In this document: positions 60,078 through 64,000 of the stretch, piece by piece
How the letters are laid out: each line of letters starts with the position of its first letter
Position numbering within the stretch: the stretch's first letter is position 1
Origin: Amycolatopsis camponoti
GTDB lineage: Bacteria > Actinomycetota > Actinomycetes > Mycobacteriales > Pseudonocardiaceae
NCBI RefSeq assembly: GCF_902497555.1
Contig: NZ_CABVGP010000004.1
Span: 62,001 to 126,000 of the forward strand
Direction of reading: 5' to 3'
DNA: 64,000 bases
Made by a program: the position numbers and the translations under genes
The notes under the pieces: generated by a model
Database searches by the model: none
What the model saw: the letters and a program-made list of their open reading frames with translations, nothing else
What the model was told of the DNA's origin: nothing

Positions 60078-63000
60078 GTGCGGTTCCAGGTCCTCGGTCC
60101 GATGACGGCCTCCGTCGTGCTGCCCTCGGCAGCCCAGCCGCGGCGGCTGCTCGCCGTCCTGCTCGCCCAAGCCGGCCGCTTCGTCGGCCGTGACACGCTG
60201 ATCGACGAGCTGTGGCCGGACGGCGCGCCGTCGAGCGCCGCGGCGATCGTGCAGGTCACCGTGTCGAAGCTGCGCAAGTCGCTCTCGCCCGGTCTCGGGG
60301 CCGCCGAGGCCGGGCAGCGCCTGCTCTCCGGCCCGCGCGGGTACGCGCTCGTCGTCGAGCCGGGGGAGCTGGACGCGGACGACTTCGTGACGCTGCTGGC
60401 CGCGGGCGCCGACGACCGGGCCCAGCGCCGGCGCGCGCTGGAGCGGGCCTTGGCGTGCTGGCGGGGTGACGCCTTCGCCGACGTCGCGGGCGGGCCGCTG
60501 CTGGAGGCGCACAAGCTGTGGCTGGAAGACCGGCGCTCGGCGGCTCTGTTGCAGCTGGTCGAGCTGGAGCTCGCCGACGGCGACGGGCGGGCCGTCGTGG
60601 AGCGGCTCGACCCCGTCGTCGCGGCCCGGCCCGCCGACGAGCGGTTCGCCGCCCGGCTCGCGTCCGCGCTCGGCACCGTCGGCCGCCGCGAGTCGGCCCT
60701 GGAGGTGCTCCGCCGGACGCGGCGGGCGCTCTGGGAGGAGGCGGGCGTCCGGCCGGGCGACGACCTCGTCGCGGTGTACCGCCGGATCGCGGGCACCGAC
60801 TGGACGACGCCCGGGCCGCCCGCCCAGCTCCCGCCCGCGGTCGCCGACTTCACCGGCCGCGTGGCCGAACTCGCCGACGTCGGCCGTGCGCTGCGTGGCC
60901 CGGGTCCGGTCGTCCTGCACGGAGCGGCCGGCGCCGGGAAGTCCGCGCTGGCCGTCCAAGCGGCCTGGCGGGCGCGCCGCCGGTTCCCCGACGGCCAGCT
61001 GACCGCGTCGCTGCGGGGCCAGGACGCCGACCCGGCGACGGTGCTGACCGGCTTCCTGCGCCTGCTCGGCGCGACGCCGGCGGAGCTGGCCGATCGAGCC
61101 GGCCTGACCGGGCTCTGGCGCAGCTACACCGCGGACCGGCGGCTGCTGGTGCTGCTGGAGGACGTCACGAACGAGGCCCAGGTCCGGGCGCTGCTGCCGA
61201 GCGGGCCCGGCTGCGCCACGCTGGTCACCGCGCGCCGGGAGCTGCCCGGCCTGTGCGGAGCGCGACCGGTGCCGGTCACCGGATTGTCCACAGAGGACGC
61301 GTGGGCGCTGCTGGCGGCGATCGCCGGGGAGGTGCGGCTGCGGGCGGAACCCGAAGCGGTGCAACGGCTTCTCGGCCACTGCGCCGGGCTCGCGCTCGCC
61401 GTCCGGATCGCCGGGGCGAAGCTCGCGGCGCGGCCGAACCAGCGCGTGGCCGACCTCGCCGGCCGCCTCGCCGACGACCGCCGGCGGCTCGACGAGCTGA
61501 CCGCGGGCGACCTCGGCGTCCGCGCCACGGTGACGTCCGGGCTGCGCGAACGGCCCGCGCCCGACCGGTACCTGGTGCGCCTGCTCGCCGCTTTCCCCGG
61601 CCCGGTCCCGGACTGGTGCGCCGCCGCGCTGCTGGACCGCCCCCTCGACGAGGCCCGCGACCGGCTCGACGCCTTGGCCGGCGCCCACTTGCTGGAGCCG
61701 GCCGGACGGCACTGGGCGGTGGCGTCGTTCGTCCGGCTCGTGGTGGCCGAGGGTGTGTCGCCGGAGACGGACGGGGTCGCGCTGCGCCGCGCTTGCGAGG
61801 TCACCCTCGCACTGGCCGAGCACGCCCGGGGGGCTGCGGTTGGTGGGCCGGTGGGGGAGGGACCGGCGTGGGGGTCGCGGGCTTCGGTTGCCGGTCCGGG
61901 GGCGCCCGGGTCGGGTAGTGCGGTTGTGGCTGCCGACGCGGTAACGCGGGCCGGTACGTGCAATCCGGCTGGAGTTGCGGGCGCGGGGACATCACTCGGG
62001 TCGCGTAGTCCGGCCGCGGCGACCGCCGCGGGCGCGCTGCCCGGCTCGCATACTGCGGCGGCGGCGGTTGCGGCTGGCGGCGCGGGGACATCGCCCGGTT
62101 CACGTACTCCGGCCCCGGCGACCGGCGCGGTGACCCCTCCCGGGTCGCGTACTCCGCCCGAGGTCGTCCCGAGTGGCCCGGCACCGGCTCTCTCCCGGCC
62201 GGATCCCGCCGCGCTTCGGCAAGTCACTGCCGATCCGGCGGCCTGGGCCGCCGAGGAGACCGCGCACCTCGCCGCGGCCGCGCGGCTGGCCGGGGCGCAC
62301 GGCTGGCACGACCTCACCGAACGTCTCGCCGATGCGTGCACCGCGCTGGCCGGCACGCCGTGGCTCGGCCATGCCGCCCGCGCCGTGTCCGTGCTCGGCC
62401 TCGCCGCCGCGCGCCGGCGGCAGGATCCGCACGCCGAGGCCGAAAAGCTGTACAACCTCGGCTCCGTGCACCTGCAGCACGGCCACGGACGGCAGGCGCG
62501 GAACTACTTCGTCATGGCCGAGCACCGCTTCCGGCAGCTGGACGACCCGCAGGGCACGGGCGCGGTGCTGGCCGCGATCGCCGACGTCGACCTCGACGGC
62601 GGGGACGCGCGAGCCGCCGAAGCCGCGCTGCTGGAGGCCCTCGACCTGCTGCGCGAATGCGGCGATCGCCACGGGCAGGCGGCCGCGGCGGCGCAGCTGG
62701 GTTCGCTGGCCGAGGACGTCGGGGACGTGCGGCGCGCCGTCGAGAGCTTCGAGGTGAGCATGCTGCTCGCCCGGGAGTGCGACGACGGCCGCGGGCACGA
62801 CCACGCCGCCAAGCGCTACGCCGACGTCCTGCGCCGGCACGGCGGCTGCGACCAGGCGGCCGACCTGCTGACCGGCGCGCTCGGCGGCACCGTGCGCACC
62901 CGCGAGCGGCACTGGGAGGCCCACGTCCTGCGCAGCCTCGGCGACCTGCACACCGAGGCGGGGGAGCTCGGCGACGGCGAACGCTGCCTGACGCGCTCGC

Positions 63001-63368
63001 TGGCCCTGTTCGAGCAGATCGGGCACCGGCACGCCGCCGCGTACACCCACCGCTCCCTCGCCGAGCTGCGGCTCCGCGCGGGCGATCCGGCGGGCGCGCG
63101 GTGGCACCTGCGCGTCGCGATGGGCGTCTTCCGGGAGCTGCGCGACCGCCGCGGTGCCGGGTACACCCTGCTCAGCCTCGGCCGGACCCACGCCGACGAG
63201 GGCGCCGGGCCGGAGGCCGCGCGGCTGCTGCGGACCTCGGCCGGCCTGTTCGAGGAGCTGGGGTTCCCGCTGTGGGAGCTGCGCGCGCTGCGGGAGCTCA
63301 CCGCCGTCTCCAGTGAATCCCCGGCCCGCGAGCGGACTCGTGAAGTCTTGACGAAGATCAGGACCTGA
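60078..63368 (+). CDS. AfsR/SARP-type regulator with NTPase and TPR domains
   Basis: 1096 residues from GTG 60078. DNA-binding winged helix and BTAD domain (about 1-240) with R-R-L-L-A-V-L-L-A and D-E-L-W-P-D-G-A-P; NB-ARC-like NTPase with G-A-A-G-A-G-K-S-A near 281-289, L-V-L-L-E-D-V and G-P-G-C-A-T-L-V-T; a Gly/Ser/Pro/Ala low-complexity insert at about 585-705; and C-terminal tetratricopeptide repeats. Such proteins activate secondary metabolism or related genes. The insert is encoded by an imperfect tandem repeat. No target cluster is in view. Confidence 0.93.
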   Translation: MRFQVLGPMTASVVLPSAAQPRRLLAVLLAQAGRFVGRDTLIDELWPDGAPSSAAAIVQVTVSKLRKSLSPGLGAAEAGQRLLSGPRGYALVVEPGELDADDFVTLLAAGADDRAQRRRALERALACWRGDAFADVAGGPLLEAHKLWLEDRRSAALLQLVELELADGDGRAVVERLDPVVAARPADERFAARLASALGTVGRRESALEVLRRTRRALWEEAGVRPGDDLVAVYRRIAGTDWTTPGPPAQLPPAVADFTGRVAELADVGRALRGPGPVVLHGAAGAGKSALAVQAAWRARRRFPDGQLTASLRGQDADPATVLTGFLRLLGATPAELADRAGLTGLWRSYTADRRLLVLLEDVTNEAQVRALLPSGPGCATLVTARRELPGLCGARPVPVTGLSTEDAWALLAAIAGEVRLRAEPEAVQRLLGHCAGLALAVRIAGAKLAARPNQRVADLAGRLADDRRRLDELTAGDLGVRATVTSGLRERPAPDRYLVRLLAAFPGPVPDWCAAALLDRPLDEARDRLDALAGAHLLEPAGRHWAVASFVRLVVAEGVSPETDGVALRRACEVTLALAEHARGAAVGGPVGEGPAWGSRASVAGPGAPGSGSAVVAADAVTRAGTCNPAGVAGAGTSLGSRSPAAATAAGALPGSHTAAAAVAAGGAGTSPGSRTPAPATGAVTPPGSRTPPEVVPSGPAPALSRPDPAALRQVTADPAAWAAEETAHLAAAARLAGAHGWHDLTERLADACTALAGTPWLGHAARAVSVLGLAAARRRQDPHAEAEKLYNLGSVHLQHGHGRQARNYFVMAEHRFRQLDDPQGTGAVLAAIADVDLDGGDARAAEAALLEALDLLRECGDRHGQAAAAAQLGSLAEDVGDVRRAVESFEVSMLLARECDDGRGHDHAAKRYADVLRRHGGCDQAADLLTGALGGTVRTRERHWEAHVLRSLGDLHTEAGELGDGERCLTRSLALFEQIGHRHAAAYTHRSLAELRLRAGDPAGARWHLRVAMGVFRELRDRRGAGYTLLSLGRTHADEGAGPEAARLLRTSAGLFEELGFPLWELRALRELTAVSSESPARERTREVLTKIRT

Positions 63369-63468
63369 CCCGCTCCCGCCGGGGTCCGCGACGAGGTCGT
63401 TTGGCGAAGTTATGGCCGTCCCGTTTTGGCTGCCGCCGTTCGGTCCGTCGCAGGAGAAGGAGCAAGGC

Positions 63469-63978
63469 ATGCCGGGACAACGGATGCTCGCGCGCGTGGC
63501 AGTGGGATTGACCGCTTCGGCCGCGACGGTGGTGTTCGCGACCATCGGCACGGCTTCGGCGAGCGTCGAGGTCACGAAGCTCAGCCAGTCGGCCGCCGCG
63601 TCGCAGCTGTCCGCCGCCGGGGTGACGCACTCGTCGAGCGGGGGCTGCACCACGCGGTCGAACTCGACCTGCACGTCCTACGAGCAGATCAACCAGACGA
63701 CGGTCACCGGCGTGATCACGCTGAAGCGGGCCAGCGGCTGCGCGATCAACATCACCGGCGGCACCGAGGTCGGCCACGCGTCGGGCACCTACAGCCACTA
63801 CAACGGCTACAAGGTGGACATCTCGCACAACAGCTGCATCGACAGCTACATCAAGAACAACTTCGGCTACATCGGGCTGCGCGGCGACGGCTACCCGCAG
63901 TGGCAGGCCGGCTCCGGCAACCTCTACTGCGACGAAGGCAACCACTGGGACATCACGTACTACACCTGCGGCTGCTGA
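63469..63978 (+). CDS. Secreted M15-like small protein
   Basis: 169 residues from ATG 63469 with AAGGAG upstream. Signal peptide to about residue 32 (T-A-S-A). Mature part has six cysteines and the pattern S-H110-x6-D117 followed by E156-G-N-H159-W160-D, the zinc-ligand layout of M15/VanX-type peptidases (S-x-H-x6-D and E-x-x-H-W). This suggests an extracellular zinc peptidase acting on peptidoglycan or peptides (inference). Followed by the end of the window. Confidence 0.72.
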   Translation: MPGQRMLARVAVGLTASAATVVFATIGTASASVEVTKLSQSAAASQLSAAGVTHSSSGGCTTRSNSTCTSYEQINQTTVTGVITLKRASGCAINITGGTEVGHASGTYSHYNGYKVDISHNSCIDSYIKNNFGYIGLRGDGYPQWQAGSGNLYCDEGNHWDITYYTCGC

Positions 63979-64000
63979 GGTCCGGGTCCGGGGACTGCCC

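Overview
The window is chromosomal DNA of a high-GC actinomycete, most probably a Pseudonocardiaceae member such as Amycolatopsis (inferred from codon usage, many GTG starts, an SsgA-family protein and gene order). The backbone carries two blocks whose order matches the mycobacterial chromosome: thrS - HIT/Ap4A phosphorylase - pgsA - PIM acyltransferase - pimA - pdxS - pdxT - yebC, and ruvC - ruvA - ruvB - yajC - secD - secF - apt - rel - ppi - metallo-beta-lactamase-fold protein. These are housekeeping functions: tRNA charging, phosphatidylinositol mannoside synthesis, vitamin B6 synthesis, recombination, protein export and the stringent response.

Layout. 1-7.0 kb: an open frame joining a DMT-type permease to the start of a glycosyltransferase, a DUF998 membrane protein, a two-component system, a DUF1707 protein, an internally duplicated protein and a PP2C phosphatase. 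7.0-9.3 kb: a tRNA locus with an orphan Imm53-like immunity gene, an integrase remnant, tRNA-Gly/Cys/Val(GAC) on the minus strand, an SsgA-family gene, and tRNA-Val(CAC) on the plus strand; the two Val units end in related terminators and an inverted 33-bp repeat. 9.9-12.3 kb: a polyprenyl-phosphate sugar transferase and a nitroreductase. 12.4-20.2 kb: the thrS-to-pimA cluster followed by three tandem paralogous small proteins and an XdhC-like protein. 20.2-25.9 kb: an EF-G-like GTPase, a TAT-type flavoprotein oxidase, an ArsR regulator and pdxS.

26.0-32.1 kb is an accessory island separating pdxS from pdxT: a Tle1-like (DUF2235) hydrolase, a holin, a truncated flavoprotein facing a truncated sigma factor, an unrecognised cysteine-containing protein, and an XRE-cupin regulator divergent from azlCD. 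32.1-44.0 kb is the pdxT/yebC/ruv/sec/apt/rel backbone. 44.0-53.1 kb is a second insertion of regulators and enzymes between rel and ppi. It includes two coupled genes (47.7-49.8 kb) that share a G-G-D-N-S..I-T-Q-T-G motif at the C-terminus of one product and the N-terminus of the other, a layout typical of amyloid-type signalling pairs and the best candidate for an undescribed system here. 53.1-64.0 kb: PabC-like enzyme, peptidyl-prolyl isomerase, metallo-beta-lactamase-fold protein, YibE/F transporter, two divergent DJ-1/GlxA genes, an AfsR-like regulator with a repeat insert and a secreted M15-like protein.

Visible regulation includes palindromic operators next to MarR and XRE genes, probable leaderless starts, strong hairpin terminators, and two intergenic repeat arrays near 32.0 and 58.1 kb that share a short core.
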